A stretch of DNA of 64,000 nt from Hygrocybe punicea (taxonomy: Eukaryota > Basidiomycota > Agaricomycetes > Agaricales > Hygrophoraceae): the NCBI GenBank assembly GCA_963556145.1, contig OY744472.1:2542001-2606000 (forward strand), written 5' to 3'. The number at the start of each line of letters is the position of its first letter. Within the stretch, counting starts at the first letter, position 1. The position numbers were made by a program, and so were the translations under genes. Shown here piece after piece: positions 10,801 to 22,748 of this stretch. The notes under the pieces are model-generated. The model had not been told where the DNA came from. It worked only from the letters and a program-made list of their open reading frames with translations, and did not search any database.

Positions 10801-11931
10801 GAAGAACCTCTCTACAGAGATGCTAATGGTTGCATTGACAGAGTGAACGATATGTAATGCATGAATTGTACAAATTGGAAAAAATAGCGCTTGAAGGGTA
10901 CGCGTCTTATAATTTTCCGAAAGGTACGATTAACTCTACCTCTGTTAAACCTGTCACCACTTATTATCTCCTAGTTATAAACGCTCTTACCCACTTCACC
11001 AATACTACCCTGTCATCTCTCTATTTTGATATCACCAAGGATTGCCTATACGCCAACGCCAAACAAAGTCCAGAGCGAAGGGCGGTTGTGATGGTGCTCG
11101 ATCAAGTAAAGTCTCGATTGACAAGCAACTCTCTTCGCAACTAAAATGTTCCTTCAGATCCTGACTTCTATGACTTCGGTCTTGGCGCCAGTATTACCAT
11201 ATCTTGCGGAGGAAATATACCAGACTGCCCGAGGCGGGGAATACAAGGCTGCGGGACCTTCCATTTTCTTCACTAAGTGGGCACCTCTTGTATGTTTTTA
11301 CATTTCTTTTGGTACACAGTCTTACCATCACACCCAGAGTCCCGAGTGGGAGGACCTTCAAGCCGAACAGGACATGAACAATTTACTCCGTGTGCGCAAA
11401 GTTGTGCTTTCTCTGCTCGAGAAAGCCCGCAGGCAAAAGTAAAGGTTATTCTTTACGAAATTGTCTCGCTGCTCTCAACTTTTCGCGATAGGCAGATCAA
11501 AAGCTCCTTGGAAGCTGAAGTTGATCTTATTATTCCCAGCAGTGGATTGGTTGGCTCATTCCACGAGCTTCTGTATCGCGAAGGTTGGTCCCTTTAACTC
11601 TGGAAGATGTTTTTATTTTGAACATCTTGCAAACCGCTAGAATTTTTTATGAAAACCCTCTTCATCGTTTCCAATGCTCTTTTGATAGACGAAGGCTCTA
11701 TAGGTGCAAGATGTCCGGAGTGGGTATACTCGGATTCCATATTACTTCCAGGTAAGTTCATTTCTAGACACCTCCACCAGAATTCCTGAGATCCCATCAT
11801 TAGGATGCGATGCTGACATGGCCATTCGTGTTCGCCCGGCGATTCATTGCAAATGCCCGCGCTGTTGGACATACACTAGATTTGACAACGACTTGCTCTG
11901 CAAGAGGTGCGCGGTGGTCATTGAACTTTGA
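7844..11931 (+). CDS. ISM1: Isoleucyl-tRNA synthetase, mitochondrial type
   Basis: This class I synthetase charges mitochondrial tRNA-Ile. Many short introns break the frame. The pieces read in order are: a basic, acid-free N-terminus 'MLSGPFHLGCSLRTRISRCF' that looks like a mitochondrial presequence; 'LLPRTNFPLW'; the HIGH-type signature 'DGPPYANGDLHMGHALNKI', split by an intron after Gly; and 'HYIPGWDCHGLPIE'-like coding near 8370-8410. Then follow the editing (CP1) domain with 'LLVWTTTPWTLTANM' and 'SESGTGLVHCAPAHG', 'WCISRQRVWGVPIP', 'DVWFDSGTSW', 'GSDQHRGWFQSQLL' and the KMSKS loop 'GGRKMSKSLGN'. The anticodon-binding domain and a C-terminal zinc-finger-like 'CPRCW...LCKRC' follow, typical of bacterial and organellar IleRS. 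An in-frame upstream ATG at 7802 would add 14 residues; I prefer 7844 because of the presequence. Confidence 0.93.
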
Positions 11932-12152
11932 GTATTGGATCTGCATTTGCCGTTTATTCTGCATTCCGCCCTGCTCGTCAAAAGCTTCAATAGTTATTTG
12001 TAGTGCTAGTGAATCCAGCCATCGATATGCTTGCATCTTGCCGTGTTTTCAGGGTGCAACTGACTCGACTTGTCCATCTGAGTCGCATCGAGTCACAACT
12101 AGGCATTAGTTTATCGAAACCCTCTGCTTTTCCGAGTATCTTCACGGCAAAC

Positions 12153-14725
12153 ATGTCTTTGTCCTCGGTTACTGCGTCTCTAACAGCACTCTCAATCAAG
12201 ATCGCAGGTACTGCATTGCATGGTGCGACCGAATCCCCAGCGACCTGGCGCGACGCTTTGAATGCGAATACCTCCTTTCCATTCGAATTATCCAAGACCC
12301 TCGTCTACAAACCTAAAGCCGCCAAGACGGCCATTCCGGTCCCCGTGGTTGTTATCGCTCGGGAATCAACTGAGGTTAACTCTGTAGTTTTAGGGAAACA
12401 ACTGGGTTTGAAAGAATTACGCCTAGCTTCCGAGGACCTACTGTTCAAGTTCTTCTCACTTGGCAAGGATTCGCGTATGTTTTGAATACCTCAGTTTGTT
12501 GTCCCATTGTTCTAAGGGAAACGATAGTCTCTCCTCTTGCGTTGAACAGAGACACTTTCCCAAGGGTACTCACGGTCATCGACTCTTCACTCGAATCGTC
12601 ATCATCTGTCTTTGCTCTTCATGCGCTATCTTCGAGTGCAACTGTTTTCCTTTCTGGTCCAGGAATCGTGTCATATCTCCGTCACCTTGAAACAGCCGAT
12701 AGCCAGCTTAAAGTGATTGATTTTGAGGCCCTGAAAGTCGAGCCTAGTACTTCTGCCCCAGTATCCAAGCAAACTGCGGAGAAAGAAGATGCTACTGTTG
12801 GTGATGCTGTTCAGATTGCAATCGGGGTCAAAAAAGAAGTAGATTTTGCGGGCTGGTATACTAGTGTAAGTATTTTGCTGGTAATTTCTCCGCCTATTCA
12901 ACTTCGTCTCGCAGGTTCTGCTCAAAGCAGATATGATAGATTATTATAGCGTCAGCGGATGTTACATACTCAAACCCTGGTCGTACAGTATTTGGGAAGA
13001 GATTCAACGTGATTTTTTGCCCACTCTCCGTCGATGACGCATGCTGATCTCTGTTACTCAGGGTGGTTTGATGCTCAAATCAAAGAGTTGGATGTCCAAA
13101 ACTCCTACTTCCCCATGTTTGTCTCTGCTAAAGTTTTGGAACGCGAAAAGGATCACATCGAAGGATTCTCTCCGGAGGTTGCATGGGTGACTCGAGCGTG
13201 CGTCTTGTATGTTTTCTGTTTAGCGTCCTTACCTCAACATGATTCACTTCAGTGGTAATTCTGACCTTGAAGAGCCAATTGCCATCCGTCCGACGTCTGA
13301 AACAGCAATGTACCCTTGTATGTTCTCCTTCCTAGAACATGTTCATTACCTCAACATGACATCGCAGATTACGCCAAATGGATAAAGAGCCATCGAGATT
13401 TACCGCTGAAACTCAATCAATGGAATAGTGTTGTCCGATGGGAATTCAAAAATCCGCGTATGTCACCCCTTTTTTCGACTTATCCTGTCTGATTACAACA
13501 ACAGAACCATTCTTGCGTACACGCGAATTCCTTTGGCAAGAAGGCCACACCGCCCACCTCACGAAAGCTGATGCCGACACTGAAGTCTTGCAGATACTCG
13601 AATTATACCGCCGCGTCTATGAGGAGCTACTTGCTGTCCCTGTAATACCCGGTATCAAATCGGAAAAGGAAAAATTCGCTGGGGGTCTGTACACTACCAC
13701 CGTAGAAGGCTTCATCCCTACATCCGGACGCGGCATTCAAGCTGCCACTTCCCATTGCCTTGGCCAAAACTTCTCGAAACCGGAGATGTTCAATATCTTC
13801 GTAGAAGATCCCAACGACGCAAATGGACAAGGCAAGGCGTATGTGTGGCAAAACTCGTGGGGACTGTCGACGCGTACAATTGGTGTAATGGTCATGACTC
13901 ATGGCGATAATCAGGGTTTAGTCCTTCCACCGCGCGTTGCGAGCATACAAGTCATCGTATTACCGTGCGGGATCACGGCAAAGACGAGCGAGGAGAGTAG
14001 GGTCAACATTACTGCCGCATGTGATGACCTTGCGAAGATTTTGAGGAAGGCAGGCATCAGAGCCAAGGTTGACTTACGAGATGGCTATACCCCAGGGTAT
14101 AAATTTAACTACTGGGAGCAAAGGGTGAGATTATGTTGGATCTTGGACTGCGATCTCACTAGTCGCTGACCCGGTTACCTTCAGGGTGTTCCGCTTCGTC
14201 TTGAAATTGGACCAAATGACATCACCAAGGATCAGGTACTCACGGTGCGGCGCGACACGGGTGTGAAAGCCCCCGTACCTCAATCGCATATTAGTGTCAC
14301 CGTATCCAAGTTGCTAGATACCATTCAGCACGACATGTTCGCGCGTGCGCAGGACACGTATCATTCGCGGCTGAAGGAAATCACCAAATGGGACGACGTT
14401 GTGCCAACATTAGACAATAAATGTGTGGCAGTAATACCGTGGTGTGAGGTGAGTGCGTGTGAAGATGATATCAAGGAACGCAGCGGCCGATCGTAAGTGT
14501 TGTACAAGTCATCCTTGTTCATATTCGTTTAGTGCTGGCATGGATCTGATGTTGATATTTCACAGCTCTGAGCCGCAGAACGAGCGTGCGCCCTCTGCTG
14601 GCGCCAAGTCACTGGCCATACCGTTTGACCAGTCCCTATGGACAACAATTATACCAGGCGAAACCAAGTGCCCTGCTTGTGGCAACAATGCGAAGCGATG
14701 GACCATGTTCGGCCGGTCTTACTAG
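12153..14725 (+). CDS. Prolyl-tRNA synthetase, cytosolic eukaryote/archaeal type
   Basis: This class II synthetase charges cytosolic tRNA-Pro. The start at 12153 gives '[20 protein letters not shown]'. The first 250 or so residues resemble the YbaK/ProX-type editing-like extension found on fungal ProRS ('[20 protein letters not shown]'). The catalytic core begins at '[20 protein letters not shown]', with '[19 protein letters not shown]', motif 2 ('[20 protein letters not shown]', reading across an intron), '[10 protein letters not shown]' and motif 3-like '[20 protein letters not shown]'. The anticodon-binding domain ('[10 protein letters not shown]') and the zinc-binding C-terminal domain follow, ending '[18 protein letters not shown]', the usual aromatic C-terminus of this type. 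At least seven introns are present. It follows the IleRS stop by about 220 bp on the same strand, each with its own promoter space. Confidence 0.94.
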
Positions 14726-14952
14726 AGTAATTTGGAAAGTACATTCCTCTGAGCTTAATAATGTTACAGTAAAATTGTACATTATTTCGAATGTGCCAAT
14801 GAGGTATCAAGTCTAGTGTTCCGGGAAGCAGGTCCAGCTGAAATTTACCTGGTAAATTTACTTGACAGTCATGATCAGGTAAATGACAGCTAATTTACTC
14901 TGCTTCTATGAAGTTCATGGTGTAGTAGGTGATTGTTTTTACATTCAAAAAG

Positions 14953-15039
14953 TCCCTGGTAGTATATCGGTTTAGTACACGCGCCTGTCACGCGAAGTTA
15001 CGTTCGCGCGAGAGCGGGGTTCGACTCCCCGCCAGGGAG
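14953..15039 (+). tRNA. tRNA-Asp (GTC) with a 14-nt intron
   Basis: The mature sequence appears identical to the minus-strand tRNA-Asp at 7678-7762: acceptor TCCCTGG/CCAGGGA, discriminator G, anticodon GTC in loop CTGTCA/C, and T arm CGGGG-TTCGACT-CCCCG. The intron (14991-15004) is 14 nt and unrelated in sequence to the 12-nt intron of the other copy. The gene length is 87 nt. It sits between the ProRS and cyclin genes. Confidence 0.95.
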
Positions 15040-15458
15040 ATGTTTTTTTAGATTGGAGTCAGTCTCAGGTAAAAAAGGCCTTCGTCGTTGATTATTTCTT
15101 ATACAATCGCTACGCGACACAAACCGAAAACCAAAAGCCATGTAGACTGGGCGCGTGAGTGACCATGGTGAGCGCAGCTTCATACAAACAGAAAAACTGT
15201 GACAAAGTTTGGGAAGAACAATAATCATAGAAGTCTGAGTTTGCGTTCGAAAGAGATGTGTGAATAAACATTGATATGCGTTGCGGGTATGTGATGTCAT
15301 GGATCGAGAATGCGAGATAGTGGCCAGAGCCGTTGTTGTCCTGCTAGAAAGCGATGCGGGTTTTGTGCGCAGGAAGAGTAGATAGAAATGGATGGATGGA
15401 TAGATGATCGCGAGGCGGCATTGTTTCATTCGATACTCATTGATCCGCTTCAGGAGCA

Positions 15459-17460
15459 CTATGCCGGTCGCGTGGCAGTAACTAATACAGCCGCCTCGGC
15501 CCTCTCCCGCATTACCCGAGCCTCGGCCTTCAACACCGGCAACTCCTCCGCGAGCGAGACTTGAGTGTTCTCTGGCCATCGCTCCAACGCCCACCGTCTC
15601 AAATATTTACTCGACTGTCAATGAAGTGAATCAGTGACCAGTATGGATAAGGACAACGACGACACACCTTCAAGTACCGCTTCCCGGCGTATTTCTTGTA
15701 GAACGATTCATGCCGTATAGGCTTAAGGATGTAGTTCACCATGAGGTTCGCAGTAGGGACAAGCGCGCTCTCGGGATACGTTGAGTAATGGGCCAAATTA
15801 GGTGTCTGCAGAACGTATGAGAACCTCCTGCGGCTCAAATGGATGTAACATACCCAGATTTCCCGACCTAGTACAAGTCTCGCTAGCCATATCGAGGTGG
15901 CAGCCATCAACGATGGAGGAGCCGCGATTAACCTCCACTCCAAGCAGCCAATCTCCAAAAGATACTTTGCCACCGTTCGTACCTTGACGTCGTAATCATC
16001 TGCCTTGCTTACCCTCCGCAAATAATGTACAGGATTCGGATAACTAAGGTTCCAATCGAGGGTCTTCAACACATACCGCTCCGCCTGCAGAATCTCCGCC
16101 TCTGTGTACGACGCGTCTGCACAGTGCAAAAAGTGTGTGACGGATGGTGCAACTATTTCTTCAAATTTCGCCGCTATAAACATGCACGTGACGCCAACGA
16201 GTTGGAGCTTTGCGAGGGAAACGACGCGAGCGGAGAGGAAGCGATCGATGACATTCACACAAAGAAAGAGTGTTTCAGGGAGGAGATGGAAGCCGACATG
16301 GACCTGTATGAGCCAGTCGGTGAGGATCCCGCGCATCTTCCACGCCAGTTCTTTTTGACTCTCCATGTAGTTGGGGTTTGGCATAGTTGTTTGCTGTAGG
16401 CAAGATCTTGAGAAACGTCACTCAAAGGATGAAGATGGACAATGTACCTCGATTTGTTTCAGATATGCGAAGATATCACTGACGTATTCACTGACCATGA
16501 GAGGGTCATCGGCGTCTTCTTCGTCGAGGTCCTCCCATTGATCGCCATCGGGGCAAGCCTCCGGTTCGAGATCCACGTAAAACTGCAATTCAGCAGCGAT
16601 ATGAGCAGCAGCGGCTTCTGATTCGTCTGGCTGTTCTTGGATAATTTCCTCGGGTGCCTCCGAGGACGTACGCCGTTTCTTGAATGCACGACTTGACTCG
16701 GCATCATCTTCACCTTGCTGCACGGCGGCGTTCGCTTTCGTGAACACCCGTGGACGTACTTCTGAGTGACGTGGAGCAGCTTCTGTGGCCGAAATGTGAG
16801 CTGCGCTTCCGGACTTGCGCTTCGACATTCGTCGGATATCGGCAAGAAAAGGGATAGCAGGTGGATCGACGACCATAGCATTCTCGTCGGGGACATTCAC
16901 GACCTCTGGCTCTTCCTTCAGGTCCTCTAAATATTGCTGCTGCGAAGCCACAAATGTGCTTCTGGTCGTCCGCCTGGTGATGGGACCCACAACAGTTCGC
17001 AAGGGCTGACGTGTGGTCACCGCTGTTGTTTTGGATTTGAGCACAACACCATCGGATGTTTCCTTGTCAAACTCCTTGTCTTTACCCTTGAGTGTATTAC
17101 CTGCACCCTTCATTTTGTTGTTGGTTACTAGACTGGTGACCTCTCCTAATGCCTCGCGCTTGCGCTTGCCTGCGGCAGGATCTGCTTTTGAGTCACCGGC
17201 GCTGGCTTTTGCTCTAGAAGCAGCAGTAGCAGCAGTAGCGCGAGTAAGCCCGTTAGTCGCACCAGTGTTGGCAGCAGCTACAAGAGTGGCAGATGCAGGG
17301 AGTTTCGCGCGTGTTGTAATCCGTGAGGGGCGCGCATTAGCATTTTCGTTGTCCTTGGTTGTGGTGGTGCGGGTTGTCCGCGTTGTGCGCCTAGTCTGAT
17401 GAAGATTTAGTGCACGGACTAGAGAATACGCAGGATACTTGCAGGAATATTTGAAGACAT
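15459..17460 (-). CDS. G2/mitotic B-type cyclin
   Basis: This is a regulatory subunit of the CDK that drives G2/M. The start at 17460 gives 'MSSNIPA', then a 43-nt intron to 'TRRTTRTTRTTTTKDNENAN'. The long basic and low-complexity N-terminal region holds a destruction-box-like 'KREALGEVTS' (RxxL type), expected for APC/C-dependent destruction. Next come an acidic stretch with 'DDPLMVSEYVSDIFAYLKQI' and the cyclin box: 'MRGILTDWLIQVHVGFHLLP', 'VIDRFLS', 'LVGVTCMFIAAKFEE'. The C-terminal cyclin fold includes 'PNPVHYLRRVSKADDYD', 'LAHYSTYPES' and 'RWALERWPENTQ'. The stop is at 15459-15461 after two further introns. Cyclin-box order and length are normal. The sub-class (Clb1/Cdc13 type) is inferred from the general B-cyclin pattern. 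Confidence 0.92.
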
Positions 17461-17605
17461 GTCTGCACGCCGTTGATGTTCCCCTCGACGGATTTGCGAT
17501 GAAGACGTTAAAGTAAGGAAAGCAATCCGAATTTGGGTTCCCAACTGAACAAAGCATGAACAAATAATCATGACGCGTGACAGTCACGTGCATTATTGAC
17601 ATGTG

Positions 17606-20600
17606 CTACAATTCCATCTTGTCCTCCTTTTCCCAGCCTGGATTCTTCTGGAGGATAACAAATCCTTCCAACACAGCCGAAAATGGAATGAACTCCTCCG
17701 TAGCCAACTCCGCCCGCTCAGTCGTTCCCAATCTCACCGGTGTTTTATGCGTCTGGAATCCAGATATCGTCCGTGGTTTACCTGCCTGTCCAACGACGTC
17801 TAGGGCCTACGAAACCATGGTGCTGAGATACATGGGCAAGAAACATGCCACGGTACACTCACCTGCCCTACGCGAACAGTCACAGGGCTCGGGTTGAGCT
17901 CTTCGTCTAATGTGATCAAGAACCGCGGATACATGGCGGTGACCAAAAAGTACAACATCCAGTGGTACTTGTCAAGCACGACTATTCGGTGAGATAAAGA
18001 TTACCTCAATACTCTCCGGTCGGAATGTAATACAAAAAGGCGACTCACAGGCCTTGGCATCCGTGAAGGCTGTCAACGTTGCCAACAAGCCTGCCACCGC
18101 CGGCCGACTCATGATGTTTCGATCGGAGAAAAATGGGTTTAGTCCGATTGTGCCCTTGCCCATATGCACGAGCCCCTGGGCAATCCGCACCATAAAGAGA
18201 CAGTCAGGTTCCTTATGGTAATATCCAGCGAGCTGTCGAAGCATCTGCGCTAATCGCGCATTGTTCGTACCCGCGCCGACAAGGCCCATGGCAAATATAG
18301 CATTCAGGGCTACCTGCAGGTCGTTGTCATGGCTATATTTCGATAGAGTGTCCAAGATTGGTAGTTGGGGATTTGAGGCGCTCACAAGGCCAAGCGCCAA
18401 CGGAACGGCTTTTCGGATGACAGGTTCACCATAATGCATCTGCCCAATATATCATGCATCAGCGAGTGTAGGAGAAGGATAGAGGCGGAAGCACGTGCAA
18501 GATGATTAAACTGTCTAATTGACATCTCCGCCCCGATATCTTCTCCCATAGCAACCAGCGCAATTCCGAGGACCGCAAACGATTGGAAAGTATCGTCCTG
18601 TTTCACTTCTGGCGGCTCTGGCTTTCCCTCGATATTCTCCTTGTTTTCGTTGTTCTTCTCTTTCTCTTTATCCTTCGACATGTCTATGTGCTCATCGCAG
18701 TGATGCAGCATCGTCTGCACCTTCAACACATTCCCAGAACCAGCGAAGGAACACACTTCAACCAAAACCTGAGCTGTCTTGGAAATAGGGTGCTCGATCG
18801 CTTTGAGCATCTCGATCGTAGCGTCCTTCGCGTCAGAGTCCTGCAAACCTGACATCCGAACACAGATTGTCAACATCACAACAGGAAAAAGGAAAAAGTT
18901 AAGCAGACCAAGGTAAAGCAGCCCTAACCCAAGTGCCATGAACCTCCCCCACTTCTCATCAAGCGCTTTGTCGTCCCTCTCCATCATCTCCATCAGCGTC
19001 TGCAGTACCGTGCTCGCAACCTCACCATTCCCACTCCCTACAAACACAAAACCAAGCGCTAGGGTAGTAATTGTTGAAATTTCCATCGACATCCCATCAG
19101 CAACTTGCGGCAGCAGCAAAGAGAGCAAGTCTTCGCGGTGCGACCCCGCATAAGCGACTCCTAGACCCATGATTGCGCTCGTTTTGAGCGAAACCGATTT
19201 GTTCTCAACGTAGTCGCCTAGAAGGGCCAGGGCTGCATCCGCCTCGGAACGGACGCTGGTGTTGAGAAGACCAGTAGCGAAAAGAGCGCCAGCCTGGATC
19301 CTGGGTTTCAACACACACTCCATGGGTTCCAAATGGAAGCCGAATATCACCTTGATATGCTCCTCGGAGGAGTATGTATATTTATCGACGTGACTCAATC
19401 CGACATCCGTGTCCCACAGGAGACTTAGTCCAAGACTGGCAGCGGCACTCATCATGCCTCCAGTGTGGGTGAGCAAATAGGAATAACATGATCGCACAGG
19501 AAAACCGTACCGTGGTCCTTGTTTTTGTAGATCCAACTATTCCCCTCTTCAGCTTCGACCATGAGCTTGTCGTTACCAAATCCAGCGTTAACAAAGGCAT
19601 TAACGAATGTCCCGGCAAGGTTCCCCCGTGCAGAATCTACATTCGCTGTGCCTGGTCCTGCCCAAGGTGGAGAAGACTCAGCTCCGCGATCCATAAGGAT
19701 ATCCAGAAACCCACTTGAATTCTCTAAGTGTGACTTGTATACATCCTCCAAGCTTTTAGCCTCAGCGACGCCCAACTCCTTCCCAAACTCGCGAAAATAC
19801 GTGCTTAACCGGGTATTGCTCAGACATTCCAAAATATCGCCAGGGAGGTCGTCCTGGAAATCGATGTCAGCCTCGCCATCAGCGTTGTCATCAATGGGGG
19901 GTTGTAGCCATTCGATAGGAATCTGAGCCCGAGCAAGAAGGAATGCAAGTTGACGTTTCATAAGACTGCTTAGCAGTGAGCATGATTGCTTGACAGAACC
20001 TAGAGCTAACATACGGATTGGCAGGGGCATTAAAGTCTTGTCTGATGAGGCTCTTGTCGCCTAGTCGAATAGCGAGTCCAAGCGCCTCTGGAAATTTATG
20101 ATGTTGTGTGTAGATCTCATGTGCCGTACGCAAAAACGCGATGTCGTCTTGTGGCAATGGGAGAAGATTCACGCAACTGTTTTTGGAGTATTTTTGTTTA
20201 GCCAAAACTGATTTTGATACACCGGAAACAGCTACCCACCGAACCATGTATTGCGTAACCCGGACAAAGGTATTGTCGTCAACCAACTCCACGATCTTGT
20301 GTACAATTTCCATCTCTTCCAGCAGATCTACCGCGTCTGGTTCTGCGTTATGGGCTAACAAAAATTTGGCGCATTCAATTGATAGAGCGCGTAAGTCTTC
20401 AATAGTGCCTACGACTTCGACTGGTTTGACCGGCGGCTTTTCCTTCGTGTCTTTGGCGACGTCGTCAGAGGCGGGCGCGAAAAATTCAATACCTTCCTCG
20501 TCCGTGCGGAAGGTGTATTCTTCGCCGAGTTCAGCTGCCAAATGACGAACATATTCATGACCCCAGGAGCCAGGCTCAGTAAGCGTTGAGGACGAGGGAA

Positions 20601-21309
20601 GAAGAGAAGCAGAGAGGAGACGGTAGCGTAGGGTCCCGCGGGGTTGTGTATCAGAGTACGTCATAGCCAGAACGGAGAGTATATCGGCAAAGAGGCTCTG
20701 CAGAGGCACAGAACAAAAAAAGGGCTTTCGTAAGACCTCAAAACAAGCGGCACGACCCCCACAATAAAAATATGCAGAGCGGAAAAAATAGGGAAAGCAA
20801 AAGTCAATCCCGCACCAACCTTGTCTGCGGAAGGAGGCCAATGCTCGTAAATTGCTTGGAGATCAGGGTAGTGTGGGCGCAGAAACTTGAGGGATTTTGG
20901 AACTGATGTCATCGACGACGTCGAGGTTCTGATCAAAGTTCGGAGGGTCTCCAAGGCCGGACGGTAAAGATCGGTATCTGGTTCCTTCGAAAGAAATAAA
21001 TTCGAGATTGGAATATAAGCCCGTATACGATGGTTCTGAAAGGCCAATCAATATACCTTGAGACGTTCCACGAGCATCTCCAGCTCATTTCTTAACTGAA
21101 TATCCTCCTCAGACTAGATGATCGCTAGCTTTCGTTGTGAGTGTCTTCGAGTGGAAGCAGACACGTACCAGTTCCTCTCCTTCACCAGGTTTGGGTTCAT
21201 CCTTAAGTTTGGACGAGCCGTCTTTCTTGCCCCCGTCACCCGTTTGCTCTGGTTTTTTCTTTGGGTCTTCAGAAGTGACACCGACTGCAAAGTCTGTTGA
21301 TTCAGGCAT
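17606..21309 (-). CDS. RPN1: 26S proteasome regulatory subunit RPN1 (PSMD2)
   Basis: This is the largest non-ATPase base subunit of the 19S proteasome, a scaffold that docks ubiquitin-like shuttle factors. The start at 21309 gives '[20 protein letters not shown]', a charged N-terminus typical of the family. Then follow '[18 protein letters not shown]' across an intron, '[18 protein letters not shown]', '[20 protein letters not shown]', '[16 protein letters not shown]' and '[14 protein letters not shown]'. The proteasome/cyclosome (PC) repeats are seen in '[20 protein letters not shown]', '[20 protein letters not shown]' and '[18 protein letters not shown]'. A KEKE-type charged run lies near 18650-18690. 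The C-terminus ends '[17 protein letters not shown]' and 'EKEDKMEL'. There are about eight introns. It is divergent from the CBS-domain gene, with only 97 bp between start codons. Confidence 0.95.
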
Positions 21310-21406
21310 TGGTCTTCACCACTGGCAAGAACGCGCGTCCTGGACTGGTGTCACAAAGCGTCACGTCACGCGATTTCCACCTTCAAGTTCAAGCTACCAC
21401 ACTACT
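21310..21406. promoter_or_regulatory. Shared bidirectional promoter space of RPN1 and the CBS-domain gene
   Basis: Only 97 bp separate the divergent start codons of RPN1 (minus) and the CBS-domain gene (plus), so both 5' UTRs and core promoters must lie here or overlap the coding ends. No TATA box is evident. A 'GTCACAAAGCGTCACGTCACGCG' -like run of CRE-type TGACG/CGTCA half sites is seen; the best single core is CGTCACGTCACG at about 21359-21370. Regulatory function is inference. Confidence 0.5.
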
Positions 21407-22210
21407 ATGGCTACAATCATCGATACCGCTCAACCCGACGTTTCACCCTCCATCCGTCCAACAGACAAATACCGCGGCGCGGTCGTCGAGGTCTCTACCA
21501 CTTCATATGTTTTCTCCAATCACGCTAACTTGAATACTATCTAACATTCACACCCCAAAGGATCTCCAACTGCCGCCTGCCTTCTCCCTCCCCCTCGATG
21601 AATGTATATCCCGAGCTATTGCGTTAGCCTATGATCGTGATTTCTCCCATATCCCGTATGTTTTGATCTCCTGTTTGTGTCCATTGATTATCATTATCAT
21701 TATCATTATATCACAGAGTATTGGATCGGAATCGTAGACCTCTTGGTTACTTGGATGTTGCGAAGCTGAAAGAAGAATGGGAACGGGGCCACTCAAATCC
21801 TGTATGCAGGCCCATTCATTATCTACACCTTAACTCCCGTCCAGCACCAGATTCAACAGCCCCACCCTCTCAGGACGGGAATGTCTCCAAATACATGACG
21901 AAATTTAAACGCTCTCCTTCGCATCCTTATGCCCTCATCACGCCTACATCGCCTCTACAAGAACTTGAGGAGTTTCTAACAACCAATATATTCGCATTAG
22001 GTTAATCTATAACATATTACATTGCCCTTTAGTGTAGTTTACCTGTCTTTTGTGTTTTCGCTTTCTAGTGACAGATCACAAACGGAAGTTTGTGTTGGCC
22101 GTAGCGACACCACAGGATCTGGAGGTGAGGCTTTCATCTGCGGTTTTCGACGTTACCTGAACGTTTCGTTGTCGGACGGACAGAATTTCGTATCCCGTAG
22201 GGGAATTTGA
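21407..22210 (+). CDS. CBS-domain protein
   Basis: This small protein of roughly 165 residues has paired CBS (cystathionine beta-synthase) motifs, which usually bind adenine nucleotides and regulate partner proteins. Six exons join in frame: 'MATIIDTAQPDVSPSI', then 'DLQLPPAFSLPLDECISRAI', 'ALAYDRDFSHIPVLDRNRRP', 'LGYLDVAKLKEEWERG', 'MTKFKRSPSHPYALITPTSP', 'LQELEEFL', and 'FALVTDHKRKFVLAVATPQD' ending 'FVSRRGI'. The pattern 'FSHIPVLD...PLGYLDV' and the second 'FALVTD...KFVLAVAT' are the usual beta strands of CBS repeats. The intron at about 21671-21717 holds a short (ATTATC)n microsatellite. Its substrate and partner are not known. It shares a promoter region with RPN1. Confidence 0.85.
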
Positions 22211-22748
22211 TGTACCTATGATTAGTTGAATATTCTACCCCATTCACTTACAACCCTTCCCTTCCCATCCACCCTTAGATATGCTCCAGCTGTGTCGGCC
22301 CTTGATTATAACAATATTCACTCCGAGATAGGTGTAGAGGAGCACTGTTGACGCCCGTAATTTTATTTAAATGCCATGGGTGCATAGCGCCTCAAAAAAT
22401 GTTTGTGCGGACATGCGGACATTATTATATAGTTTCCGAAATCGCTGTAAAATCATAAGCAAAACTTCTACATTTTATCGCGCGGTAGTGATCTTGACCC
22501 ACGTGCTCAGCAGTCCAGAAATCTGCCCAAAACGGAGGAGCGGCATTCATGTCAAATTTCGAGTTCTGCTTGTGCCACATCTGCTGACTCGGAGCTGCGC
22601 TTGGGCTGCGTAGCTTGCGGTCGCACACCATTCTGCTTGCTTAAATACTACTCCAAATACTACCCCAAACGATTTCTTCTGGGAACTTCTCTTTATATCT
22701 GGCCAAAGCCGCTCAACCTGAGAAATTCACTGGCAACTGAGAACTGAA
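22211..22748. other. Intergenic region, CBS gene to USP gene
   Basis: About 540 bases are read on both strands with no supported gene, repeat or RNA. It is presumed to be the 3' UTR of the CBS gene plus the promoter of the deubiquitinase. The deubiquitinase could have an unseen 5' exon here. Confidence 0.5.

Noticed and set aside
14998..15594. A 198-codon minus-strand frame over the cyclin 3' end and tRNA
   Set aside because: It overlaps the tRNA-Asp and the cyclin C-terminal exon in another frame. The cyclin reading ('RWALERWPENTQ') is clearly the real one.
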